From: Streptomyces cellulosae
Lineage (GTDB): Bacteria > Actinomycetota > Actinomycetes > Streptomycetales > Streptomycetaceae
DNA length: 39,377 nucleotides
Direction: 5' to 3'
Assembly: GCA_014655195.1 (NCBI GenBank)
Contig: BNBH01000045.1
Coordinates: 1 to 39,377, forward strand
Made by a program: the position numbers and the translations under genes. This document shows positions 1 through 8,300 of the stretch, in pieces; the stretch's first letter is position 1, and each line of letters begins with the position of its first letter. The notes under the pieces were generated by a model. The model was not told where the DNA came from. It made no database searches and was given only the letters and a program-made list of their open reading frames with translations.

Positions 1-232
1 CTGCGTCTTCGCGTCGGGGGCCTGGGCCCGCGTCTTCGCGCCGCCCGTCCGGGCTCGCGTCTTCGCTCCGCTGGTCTGGCCCCGTGTCTTCGGGGCGCTG
101 GTCTGACTCTGTGCCTTCGCGTCGCTGGGCCGGGCCTGTGTCTTTGCTCCACCCGTCCGCCCCCGCGCCTTCGCGTCGCCCGTCCGCCCCCGCGCCTTCG
201 CGTCGCCCCTCCGCCCCCGCGCCTTCGGATCC
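1..232 (-). repeat. 27-bp tandem repeats encoding a 9-residue C-terminal tail
   Basis: On the minus strand this segment encodes at least eight imperfect copies of a 9-residue unit, approximately R-R/S-E-D/G-A/T-G-P/A-D-G/Q. Examples are RREGAGADG (twice), RREGTESDQ, RPEDTGPDQ and RREDAGPGP. The array lies in frame after the ABC ATPase domain and continues beyond position 1. The unit is hydrophilic and rich in R, E, D and G, so it is probably disordered. Period and frame were checked by translating every codon by hand. Confidence 0.85.
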
Positions 233-1186
233 GCCCCGCCCGACCCGTACGCAGGCCGCCCGCCAGGCCGCCGTGCCCGCCTCGCGCAGGGGCTGGTCCT
301 CTACCGCGCAGGAGTCCAGCGCCACCGGGCAGCGCGGATGGAACGTGCAGCCGTCCGGCAGCGCCGACGGGTCGGGCGGGTCGCCGGGGAGGCCGCGCGG
401 CGCGAAGCGTGAGGACGGGTCGCCGATACGGGGGAACGCGGCCGACAGGGCGCGTGCGTACGGGTGTCGGGCGTCCTCGTAGACCTGGGCGGCGGGCCCT
501 TCCTCGACGACCCGCCCCGCGTACATCACCGCGAGCCGGTCGCAGGTGTCGGCGAGCACCGCCAGGTCGTGGCTGATCATCATCAGCCCCACCTCCTGGT
601 CGGCGACCAACTGCTCGATCAGGCGCAGGATCTGCGCCTGGATCATCACATCGAGCGCGGTGGTCGGCTCGTCCGCGATGATCAGACGGGGGTCGCAGGC
701 GAGCGCCATCGCGATCATCACCCGCTGCCGTTGACCGCCGGACAGCTCGTGCGGATACGCCGACGCACGGGCCGCCGGCAGACCCACCTGCTCCAGCAGC
801 TCCCCCGCCCGCTTCCGGGCCCCGGCCGCCGTCGCCCGGCCGTGCAACAGGATCGGCTCGGCGATCTGGTCGCCGATGCGGTGCACGGGGTTGAGGGAGT
901 GCATGGCGCCCTGGAAGACGATCGAGGCGCCGGCCCACCGCACCGCGCGCACCCGGCCCCACTTCATGGCCGGCACGTCCTCGCCGTCCAGCAGGATCTC
1001 CCCGCCGACCCGGGCGCCGGCAGGGAGCAGCCGTAGCAGCGCCAGCGCGAGCGTGGACTTGCCGCACCCCGACTCTCCGGCGATCCCGAGCTTCTGGCCG
1101 GCCTCCAGCCGCAGGTCCACCCCGCGCACGGCCGCCGCGCCGCCCGCGTACGTCACCGTCAGGTCCCTCACCTCGAGCAGGCTCAC
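1..1186 (-). CDS. Oligopeptide/dipeptide ABC transporter ATPase (DppD/OppD-like), partial, with repeat tail
   Basis: ATP-binding subunit of a peptide-family ABC importer; it hydrolyses ATP on the cytoplasmic face to drive uptake through the two permeases encoded just upstream. The frame is open from a GTG at 1186 to the window edge (395 codons, no stop seen). The start overlaps the stop of the preceding permease gene (GTGA, 4 bp). Visible motifs are Walker A GESGCGKST (residues 37-45), the ABC signature LSGGQRQRV (about 153), Walker B LIIADEPT, a switch histidine in MMISHDLAV, and the C-terminal oligopeptide/dipeptide motif CTFHPRCP. Family members normally end about 20-30 residues after that motif, near residue 318 here. 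This one continues for at least 77 residues of charged 9-residue repeats. The stop codon lies outside the window. The ATPase assignment is firm; the role of the tail is unknown. Confidence 0.9.
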   Translation of the reverse strand, partial: MSLLEVRDLTVTYAGGAAAVRGVDLRLEAGQKLGIAGESGCGKSTLALALLRLLPAGARVGGEILLDGEDVPAMKWGRVRAVRWAGASIVFQGAMHSLNPVHRIGDQIAEPILLHGRATAAGARKRAGELLEQVGLPAARASAYPHELSGGQRQRVMIAMALACDPRLIIADEPTTALDVMIQAQILRLIEQLVADQEVGLMMISHDLAVLADTCDRLAVMYAGRVVEEGPAAQVYEDARHPYARALSAAFPRIGDPSSRFAPRGLPGDPPDPSALPDGCTFHPRCPVALDSCAVEDQPLREAGTAAWRAACVRVGRGGSEGAGAEGRREGAGADGRREGAGADGWSKDTGPAQRREGTESDQRPEDTGPDQRSEDASPDGRREDAGPGPRREDA

Positions 1187-2118
1187 CGGGACACCCCCAG
1201 CCTCGGGTTGAGAACCTGCTCCACGGCCCGTCCGCACAGCGTGAACGCCAGCGCCACCACGGCGATGGCGACGCCCGGCGGCACCAGGTACCACCAGTGC
1301 CCGGAGCTCACCGCGCCCGCCTCCCGCGCGTCCTGCAGCAGCGCGCCCCAGGACACGACCGTCGGGTCGCCGAGCCCGAGGAAGGCGAGCGTGGCCTCGG
1401 CGAGGATCGCCGTGGAGATGATCAGGGTCGTCTGGGCGAGCACCAGCGGCATCACGTTCGGCAGCACATGCCGGGACATGATGTGCCAGTGCCCACCGCC
1501 CAGCGCCCGCGCCCGCTCGATGTACGGCCGGGTCTCCACGGCCAGGGTCTGCGCGCGCACCAGCCGGGCGGTGGTCGGCCAGGTGGTCACCCCGATCGCC
1601 ACCACGATGGTGAGCAGCGACCGCGGCATCACCGTGGCCAGCGCGATCGCCAGCACCAGCGTCGGCATCACCAGGAACCAGTCGGTGATCCGCATCATCA
1701 CCGTGGCGTACCAGCCCTTGAAGTGCCCCGCCGTGACCCCGATCAGCGTGCCGATCGCCACCGACAGGACGGCCGCGAGCAGCCCGACCAGCAGCGAGAC
1801 GCGCGCACCCCAGATCACCAGACCGAGCAGGTTCCGCCCGAACCGGTCGGTGCCGAACGGGAATCGAGCGCTCGGGTCCTCCAGCGGGCCGCCGGGCGCA
1901 TCGGTCACGTTGTCGACGTCGGAGCCGACCAACAGCGGAGCGGTGAGCGCCAGCAGCGCGAACAGCAGCAGGGCCGCGAGACCGGACAACCCGGCCCGGT
2001 GGGCGCGGTACTGCCGCCAGAAACGCGCGGCCGAGTCCCGTCGCCGCCGCCAGGCGAGCGAGCGCGACGGGACCGCGAGCGCCGTCTGCGCCTTGGTCGT
2101 TCCGTTCTCGGAAGTCAT
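1183..2118 (-). CDS. Peptide ABC transporter permease (DppC/OppC-like)
   Basis: Inner permease subunit of the peptide ABC importer, 311 residues, the usual DppC length. The ATG at 2118 was chosen because it overlaps the stop of the upstream permease gene (ATGA) and gives the typical basic N-terminus followed by the first membrane segment (LSGLAALLLFALLALTAPL, about residues 42-60). The text then shows FPFGTDRFGRN, characteristic of the OppC N-terminal domain. The binding-protein-dependent permease domain follows, with the EAA loop around ERARALGGGHWHIMSRHVLPN. The last segment ends at LNPRLGVSR. Its stop overlaps the GTG of the ATPase gene by 4 bp, so translation is probably coupled. A longer upstream reading of this frame is a shadow of dppB and was not used. 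Confidence 0.92.
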   Translation of the reverse strand: MTSENGTTKAQTALAVPSRSLAWRRRRDSAARFWRQYRAHRAGLSGLAALLLFALLALTAPLLVGSDVDNVTDAPGGPLEDPSARFPFGTDRFGRNLLGLVIWGARVSLLVGLLAAVLSVAIGTLIGVTAGHFKGWYATVMMRITDWFLVMPTLVLAIALATVMPRSLLTIVVAIGVTTWPTTARLVRAQTLAVETRPYIERARALGGGHWHIMSRHVLPNVMPLVLAQTTLIISTAILAEATLAFLGLGDPTVVSWGALLQDAREAGAVSSGHWWYLVPPGVAIAVVALAFTLCGRAVEQVLNPRLGVSR

Positions 2119-3179
2119 CGGCCCACCCGGGGGTCGAGCAGCGGATAGATCAGATCGGCCAGGGTGTTCATCACGATCACCGCGGCGGCGAACACGAGGA
2201 ACAGCCCCTGCACCAGCGGCAGATCGGGCACACTGAGCGCCTGGTAGAACAGCCCGCCGAGGCCCGGCCAGGAGAACACCGTCTCCACCAGGATCACCCC
2301 GGCCACCGTGCGGCCCAGGTTGATGAAGATCAGCGTCACGGTCGGCAGCAGCGCGTTCGGCACCGCGTGACGCCGCCGTACGAGGTCGTCGCGCAGCCCC
2401 TTGGCGCGGGCGGTGGTCAGATAGTCGCTGCCCATCTCGTCCATCAGCGCCGACCGGGTCACCAGCAGCGTCTGCCCGTACTCGACGGCCACCAGCGTCA
2501 CCACCGGCAGGACGAGGTGGTGGGCCACGTCCACGACGTACGCGAAGCCCTCCTCGCCGCCCGACTCCATGCCCCCGGTGGGGAACAGCCCCGGCAGCGG
2601 CCCGATCCCGACCGACAGCGTGACGATCAGCAGCAGCCCCAGCCAGAACGACGGCACCGAGTAAAGAGTGAGCGCCAGACCGGTGTTGAGCCGGTCGCCG
2701 AGCCGCCCGTGCCGCCACGCCGACCGGGTGCCGAGGAAGATGCCCAGCAGGGTGTAGATCACGAAGGCCGTGCCGGTGAGCAGCAGGGTGTTGGGCAGCG
2801 CCTCGGTGATCTTGTCGATCACCGGGGCGTTGAACTGGTACGAAGTCCCCAGGTCCCCCGTGAGGGCCTTGCCGCAGTAGTCGGTGAACTGCTGCCACAT
2901 CGGCAGGTCGAGCCCGAACTGCGCACGGTAATGGGCGAATTGCTCGGCCGAGACCTGCCGCCCGCCGGTCATGAACTTCACCGGGTCGCCGGGGATCAGC
3001 CGGAACAGGAAGAAGCTGGTGACGAGCACCGCGAGCAGCGAGACCGCCGCGCCCGCCAGCTTGCCGGCGACGTACCGCAGATACGCGGTGGCGGTGCGGG
3101 CGCCCGGCCCGTGGGGCGCCGCCGCGGGTCCGGCGGCGCCCGTCTTCCCGACCGGTGCGGACGCCGCGTCGGCGGTCAT
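2115..3179 (-). CDS. Peptide ABC transporter permease (DppB/OppB-like)
   Basis: Outer permease subunit of the same importer, 354 residues from ATG 3179. A GTG two codons upstream (3185) is possible but overlaps the ribosome-binding site GGAGG, which sits 5 nt before the ATG, so ATG 3179 is preferred. The protein begins with a poorly conserved Ala/Gly-rich leader, then the first membrane segment (AVSLLAVLVTSFFLFRLIPGDP) with the family motif RLIPGDP. It has the large periplasmic loop around FGLDLPMWQQFTDY and the EAA-type loop TTARAKGLRDDLVRRRHAVPNALLP. The C-terminus LIYPLLDPRVGR is typical. It lies 16 nt downstream of the binding-protein gene and overlaps dppC by 4 bp, so it belongs to one operon. 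Confidence 0.93.
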   Translation of the reverse strand: MTADAASAPVGKTGAAGPAAAPHGPGARTATAYLRYVAGKLAGAAVSLLAVLVTSFFLFRLIPGDPVKFMTGGRQVSAEQFAHYRAQFGLDLPMWQQFTDYCGKALTGDLGTSYQFNAPVIDKITEALPNTLLLTGTAFVIYTLLGIFLGTRSAWRHGRLGDRLNTGLALTLYSVPSFWLGLLLIVTLSVGIGPLPGLFPTGGMESGGEEGFAYVVDVAHHLVLPVVTLVAVEYGQTLLVTRSALMDEMGSDYLTTARAKGLRDDLVRRRHAVPNALLPTVTLIFINLGRTVAGVILVETVFSWPGLGGLFYQALSVPDLPLVQGLFLVFAAAVIVMNTLADLIYPLLDPRVGR

Positions 3180-3194
3180 CGGCACCTCCGTCCG

Positions 3195-5114
3195 CTACTC
3201 ACGCTCGTCGGCCGTCGCCCGGCGCCGCAGGGTGAAGAAGGCGCCCGCACCGGCGAGGACGACGACACCGGCCACGATCCCGACGACCACCCCGGTCGAC
3301 GACGAACCCCCGGAAGAATCACCGGAGTCGGCCGGCGCCGCCGACCACCAACTCCAGTAGCCGTCCTGTCCGTAGATGTTGCCCGCCTTCGCCGGCATGG
3401 TGGTGATCGACTCGATCTGGTCGGTGCGGTACGCCTCCACCGCGTTCGGGTACGCCATGACGTTCATGTACCCGAGGTCGTACAGCCGCGACTCCATCCG
3501 CTTGACGATCGCCGCCCGCTTGTCCGGGTCGTACTCGGCGAGCTGCCGCGCGTACAGCTCGTCGTACGTCTTGTCGCAGATGAAGTTGTCGGTCGCTCCC
3601 GTCTCCTCGGGGGTGGCGGGCAGCGCGGCGCAGGTGTGGATCGACAGCACGAAGTCCGGGTCGGGGTTGACGGACCAGCCGTCGAAGGCGAGGTCGTACT
3701 CACCGGCCAGCCAGGGATCGGTCACGTTGTCCAGGCAGTTGAGGGTGACGCCGATGCCGAGTTCGCCCCACCACTCCTGGAGGTACTGGCCGATCGCCTT
3801 GTCGTTCGGGTCGGTGGCGTGGCACAGCACGCGGTAGGTGATGGGCTTGCCGTCCTTGCCGATACGCCGCCCGTCCGCGTTCTTCTTCAGCCCGGCCCGG
3901 TCGAGCATCCGCCCGGCCTCGTCAGGGTCGTACGTCAACTCCTGGCCGGGCGACGGCTTCCAGAAGTACGGGGAGAAGCGCGGCGGGATGTAGCCCGCAC
4001 CCTCCACGGCGTGCCCCTGGAACACCTTGTCGATGACGGCCTCGCGGTCCACCGCCTTGAACAGCGCGTTGCGCACCCGCTGGTCGAGCAGGGAGGGGTG
4101 CCCGTCACCCATCGTCTCGCCGTTCCTCGCCCTGGCGCCCGGGTTGGTGGCGAGGGCGTAGAAGCGGCGGCCGGGGGCGTCGTTGACGTGGATGTTCTTC
4201 TCGCCCTTGAGCGAGGCCGCCTGGGCGGGCGTCAGCGAGGGCGATCCGGCGACGAACGACACCTCGCCCTTGCGCAGCGCCGACACCGCCGCGTCCTGGT
4301 CCTTGTAGTAGCGGAAGACCAGCTCGTCGAACTTCGGCGCGCCACGCCAGAAGTCCTTGTTGGCCTTCAGCCGTACGTAGCTGTCGGGCTTGTAGTCGGT
4401 GAGGACGAACGGCCCGTTGCCGACGACCGGGAAGTCCTTGTCGTTGTTGAACTTCGAATAGTCGTCGACCTTCTCCCACACATGCTTGGGCACGATCGGG
4501 ACGTCCAGCGCCGTCATCGTGGCCTGCGGCTTCTTCAGCTCGATGACCAGCTGGGTGGGGCTCGGGGCCGTCACCTTCTCGAAGTTGGAGACGAAACTGC
4601 CGTTGGCGGTGGCCGCGCCCGGGTCGGTCATCATCGTGTTGAACGTCCACGCCGCGTCCTCGGCGGTCGCCTGCTCGCCGTCCGACCACTTCGAGTCGGA
4701 GCGGATCGTGTACGTCCAGGTCAGCTTGTCCGGGGAGGACTCCCACTTGTTCGCGAACCCCGGTACGACGCTGTTGTCCTCGGGGTCGTAGTTGGTGAGG
4801 TACTCGTAGGTGAGCCGGTGGATGCTGGTGCTGAGCAGCCGCACCGCGAGGAAGGGGCTGAGTGAGTCGACGCTCTGCGCCACCGCGACCGTCAGCACCT
4901 TCTTGCCGTCGTCGTCGGCCGCGTGGGCCTGTGACGGTGCGGGACTGAGGGGAGTGGCGAGCCCGGCGCTGAGCGCGAGCGCCGCGGCGCCGGCAGCCGC
5001 GACGAGCCGGGCGCGGCGGGGAGTGCGGCCGAGCGGGGCGCGGGCAGGGGTGCGGCCGAGTGGGACGCGGGCAGGGGTGCGGTGGTGGCCGCCGTACTGA
5101 TCGTTCGTGTCCAT
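3195..5114 (-). CDS. Peptide ABC transporter substrate-binding protein, C-terminally membrane-anchored
   Basis: Extracytoplasmic solute-binding protein of the SBP_bac_5 (DppA/OppA) family, 639 residues, expected to capture peptides for the permeases encoded downstream. A signal sequence is visible: basic stretch to about residue 36, hydrophobic core 37-52, likely cleavage after SQAHA near 65. There is no lipobox cysteine. The C-terminus instead carries a Ser/Gly linker and one hydrophobic helix (about residues 606-627, GVVVGIVAGVVVLAGAGAFF) followed by LRRRATADERE, so the protein is probably tethered through its C-terminus. Family landmarks include WTYTIRSDSKWSDGE and GNGPFVLTDY. The N-terminus contains about two and a half copies of a 9-residue unit (RTPARVPLG), encoded by 27-bp repeats near 5020-5083. 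First gene of the operon, preceded by a good promoter. Confidence 0.92.
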   Translation of the reverse strand: MDTNDQYGGHHRTPARVPLGRTPARAPLGRTPRRARLVAAAGAAALALSAGLATPLSPAPSQAHAADDDGKKVLTVAVAQSVDSLSPFLAVRLLSTSIHRLTYEYLTNYDPEDNSVVPGFANKWESSPDKLTWTYTIRSDSKWSDGEQATAEDAAWTFNTMMTDPGAATANGSFVSNFEKVTAPSPTQLVIELKKPQATMTALDVPIVPKHVWEKVDDYSKFNNDKDFPVVGNGPFVLTDYKPDSYVRLKANKDFWRGAPKFDELVFRYYKDQDAAVSALRKGEVSFVAGSPSLTPAQAASLKGEKNIHVNDAPGRRFYALATNPGARARNGETMGDGHPSLLDQRVRNALFKAVDREAVIDKVFQGHAVEGAGYIPPRFSPYFWKPSPGQELTYDPDEAGRMLDRAGLKKNADGRRIGKDGKPITYRVLCHATDPNDKAIGQYLQEWWGELGIGVTLNCLDNVTDPWLAGEYDLAFDGWSVNPDPDFVLSIHTCAALPATPEETGATDNFICDKTYDELYARQLAEYDPDKRAAIVKRMESRLYDLGYMNVMAYPNAVEAYRTDQIESITTMPAKAGNIYGQDGYWSWWSAAPADSGDSSGGSSSTGVVVGIVAGVVVLAGAGAFFTLRRRATADERE

Positions 5115-5177
5115 GGGCGCAGACCTCGTGTCGTCGATCGCACGGGTGGGACGGGGTTGATCAGATGAGTGAGGGTG

Positions 5178-5206
5178 TGTCTATCAGCGGTCCGTGTGGC
5201 CGTCAA
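5178..5206 (-). promoter_or_regulatory. Probable sigma-70-type promoter of the peptide transporter operon
   Basis: On the minus strand, TTGACG (5206-5201) is followed after exactly 17 nt by TAGACA (5183-5178). The -35 matches the Streptomyces housekeeping consensus; the last base of the -10 is off-consensus. It would give a leader of roughly 55-60 nt before the ATG at 5114. Confidence 0.55.
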
Positions 5207-5319
5207 CGGCGTTGGCACCCCGTGTGGCCTGCGGAAACGTTGAGTTGACGCAGAGTTTGCGCCCATTGGTCCAGACCGGTGACGCGGTGCTGGTGGGCGG
5301 CTGGCGACGCGGATACGGG

Positions 5320-5350
5320 AAAGCGGCCCCTCGGTGGGAGGGGCCGCTTT
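5320..5350 (-). terminator. Strong hairpin terminator after the ParA/MinD-like gene
   Basis: Perfect 13-bp stem (5320-5332 with 5338-5350) around a 5-nt loop, beginning 30 nt past the stop of the gene at 5380. Minus-strand reading gives AAAGCGGCCCCTC, loop, GAGGGGCCGCTTT. It separates the type VII locus from the peptide transporter operon. Confidence 0.85.
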
Positions 5351-5379
5351 CGGTTACGGCGGGGTTTGGCTGCGCGCTG

Positions 5380-8300
5380 CTACTGCTGGCCGGGGTACGG
5401 GGGGTAGGGCTGCTGGCCGGGCTGGGGCTGCTGGCCCGGCTGGGCAGGGGGCTGGGCGGGGTATCCCGGCTGCCCCGGTTGTCCCGGCTGCTGCGGGTGT
5501 CCCGTCTGTCCCGGCTGTCCCGGCTGGGCGTAGGGCTGGCCCGGGTGGGGCTGCGGGGCCTGAGGCGCCTGCGGGTTCTGGGGGGCCTGCTGAGGTTGCT
5601 GCGGGGCCTGCTGAGGCTGCTGCGGGGCCTGCTGGGGGTGCTGCGGCGGCTGGGGCTGCTGCTGCGGGTACGCGCCCGGCTGCCCGGGGACGACCTGACC
5701 CGGCACGTACGGCCCGGGGGCGGGCTGACCGGGAACCGGCTGACCGGGGACCGGCTGACCGGGGTAGGGCTGGCCCGGGACCGGCTGGCCCGGCATCGGC
5801 GGGGCGGCGACCGGCGGCGGGTTGCCGTCGGACGTCCACAGCCCGTGCGACTGCTGGTGCCGGACGAAGTCCTCGGCGACCATCGCCGCGAGGTTGAAGT
5901 ACGCCTCGCGCACCTTGGGCCGCATCATGTCGAGGTCGACCTCGGCGCCGGCGGCCAGGTGCTCGTCGAACGGCACGACGATGACGCCACGGCAGCGCGT
6001 CTCGAAGTGGGACACGATGTCCTCGACCTTGATCATCTTGCCGGTCTCGCGCACACCGGAGATGACGGTGAGGGAGCGGGACACGAGGTCCGCGTACCCG
6101 TGCGCCGACAGCCAGTCCAGCGTGGTGCTGGCGCTGCTCGCGCCGTCGACGGACGGCGTGGAGATGATGATCAGCTGGTCGGCGAGGTCCAGCACGCCGC
6201 GCATGGCGGAGTAGAGCAGACCGGTACCGGAGTCGGTGAGGATGACCGGGTACTGCTTGCCGAGCACGTCGATCGCGCGCCGGTAGTCCTCGTCGTTGAA
6301 CGTCGTGGACACGGCCGGGTCGACGTCGTTGGCGATGATCTCCAGACCGGAGGGCGCCTGCGAGGTGAACCGCCGGATGTCCATGTAGGAGTTGAGGTAC
6401 GGGATCGCCTGGACGAGGTCACGGATGGTGGCCCCGGTCTCACGCCGCACCCGGCGGCCGAGCGTACCGGCGTCCGGGTTGGCGTCGATCGCCAGGATCT
6501 TGTCCTGCCGCTCGCTGGCGAGCGTGGCGCCGAGCGCGGTGGTGGTGGTCGTCTTGCCGACGCCGCCCTTGAGGCTGATGACGGCGATGCGGTAGCAGGA
6601 CAGCACCGGCGTGCGGATCAGGTCCAGCTTCCGCTGCCGCTCGGCCTCCTCCTTCTTCCCGCCCAGCTTGAACCGCGACCCGCCGGCCGCGGGACGGCTG
6701 CTCTTCGCCTTCTGCTTCTTGCTGTTGAGCAGGCGGTCCGACGACAGCTCGACGGCGGCGGTGTAACCGAGGGGCGCGGCACCGGGGTTGACCGGCTGCC
6801 GCTGGTCGTGCTGCACGGGCTGCGGCCAGGCGGTGCCGGTCCGCGGGTCGACGGGCGGCTGCGGGGGCTGGGGCTGGGCTGTCTGCGGGGCCTGAGGCAC
6901 CTGCGGGGGCTGGGCCTGGGGCGGGATGCCGGGGTGGGGCTGTTGGGCGTGCTGCGGCTGCGGCTGGGCGGGCGGGGTGGGCTGCTGGGGGAAGCCGTAA
7001 CCGCTGGGCTGTGCCGGGGGAGTGGGCGCACCGGGGGCACCGGCGGCGGGGCCGGGCTGGGGGAAGCCGTAACCGGCGGGCGGGGTGGCGGGCGCACCCG
7101 ACTGTGGTTGCGGCTGGGCGGGAGGCTGGGGGAAGCCGTATCCGGGCTGCGCCTCGGGCTGGGACTGCGGCTGGGCGGGCCCGGTGGGCGGGAAGCCGTA
7201 CCCGGTCGGGGGCGCGGGCGGGGTCGGAGCCTGGGGCGGTTGCTGGGCGGCGGGCGCCGAGGGCTCGGCGGTGGGTTGCGGGAACCCGTAGCCGGGCTGC
7301 TGGGCGGGCGGCTGCGTGGGCCCGGTGGGCGGGAAGCCGTACCCGGTCGGGGGCGCGGGCGGGGTCGGAGCCTGGGGCGGCTGCTGGGCGGCGGGCGCCG
7401 AGGGCTCGGCGGTGGGCTGTGGGAACCCGTAGCCGGGCTGCTGGGCGGGCGGCTGCGTGGGCCCGGTGGGCGGGAAGCCGTACCCGGTCGGGGGCGCGGG
7501 CGGGGTCGGAGCCTGGGGCGGCTGCTGCGCCGCGGCAGCCGGCTGCGCCGGGGGAACCGGCGGGGGGTTCCAGGCAGCGGGCGCCGGCTGGGGAGCCTGC
7601 GGCTGGAAAGGCGGCTGTGGAGCGGGCGCGGCGGCCTCCGGCGCCTGCGGTTGCGGGGGCTGGACGGACCAGTCACCACCGGCAGGGGGAGCGCTCGGGA
7701 AGGCGGGCGGAGCCGTAGGCGCCTGAGGCGCGTCGACCGACGCCGGAACGGCATCCTCGGGCCCGTCGTCCTGCTCGTCCGCGCCGGCGGGGACGGAGTC
7801 CTCGGGCTTGTCGCCGGCGGGGACGGAGTCCTCGGGCTCGTCGCCGGAGGGGATTGAGTCCTCGGGCTCGTCGTCGGAGGGGACGGCGTCCTGAGGCTCG
7901 TCTGCGGCCTCGTTCTCGTCCTGGGACGCTGTCGGAACGTCGTCCTCGTCGCCTTCGTCCCCGGCAGCGGCGCTCTCCACGTCGTCGGGTCCGAAGGAGT
8001 CGACGTCGAGAGCGTCAGGCTCGTCGGCGCTTTCACCGGACTCGGAGGAGTCGTCGGAAGCGTCGTCCTCCGCGACGACGGGATCAACCGAAGCGTCGGA
8101 GCTGTCGGTGTGGGAGTCGATGTCGACGTCGGAGCGGCTGTCGGACTCGGACTCGGACTCGGCCCCGTCCTCGTCCCCGGAGGAGACCTCCTCCGCGGCC
8201 TCCTCCTGAACCTTCTCAGCCTCGGCCTTCTCCGCCTCGGCGGCGGCATCGCGCTCCGCGATCTCCCGCTTCAGGGCGGCGGCTGAGAAACGAATGGTGG

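Noticed and set aside
84..482. Plus-strand ORF with Ser/Pro/Arg repeats
   Set aside because: It is the antisense shadow of the 27-bp repeats in the ABC ATPase tail; the minus frame continues directly from a full ABC ATPase domain.
2367..4865. 832-codon plus-strand ORF
   Set aside because: Antisense to dppB and the binding-protein gene; Arg/Val/Gly-rich shadow typical of high-GC DNA.
5194..7857. 887-codon plus-strand ORF
   Set aside because: Low-complexity Leu/Gly/Arg text antisense to the Pro/Gln-rich ParA/MinD-like gene; no family features.
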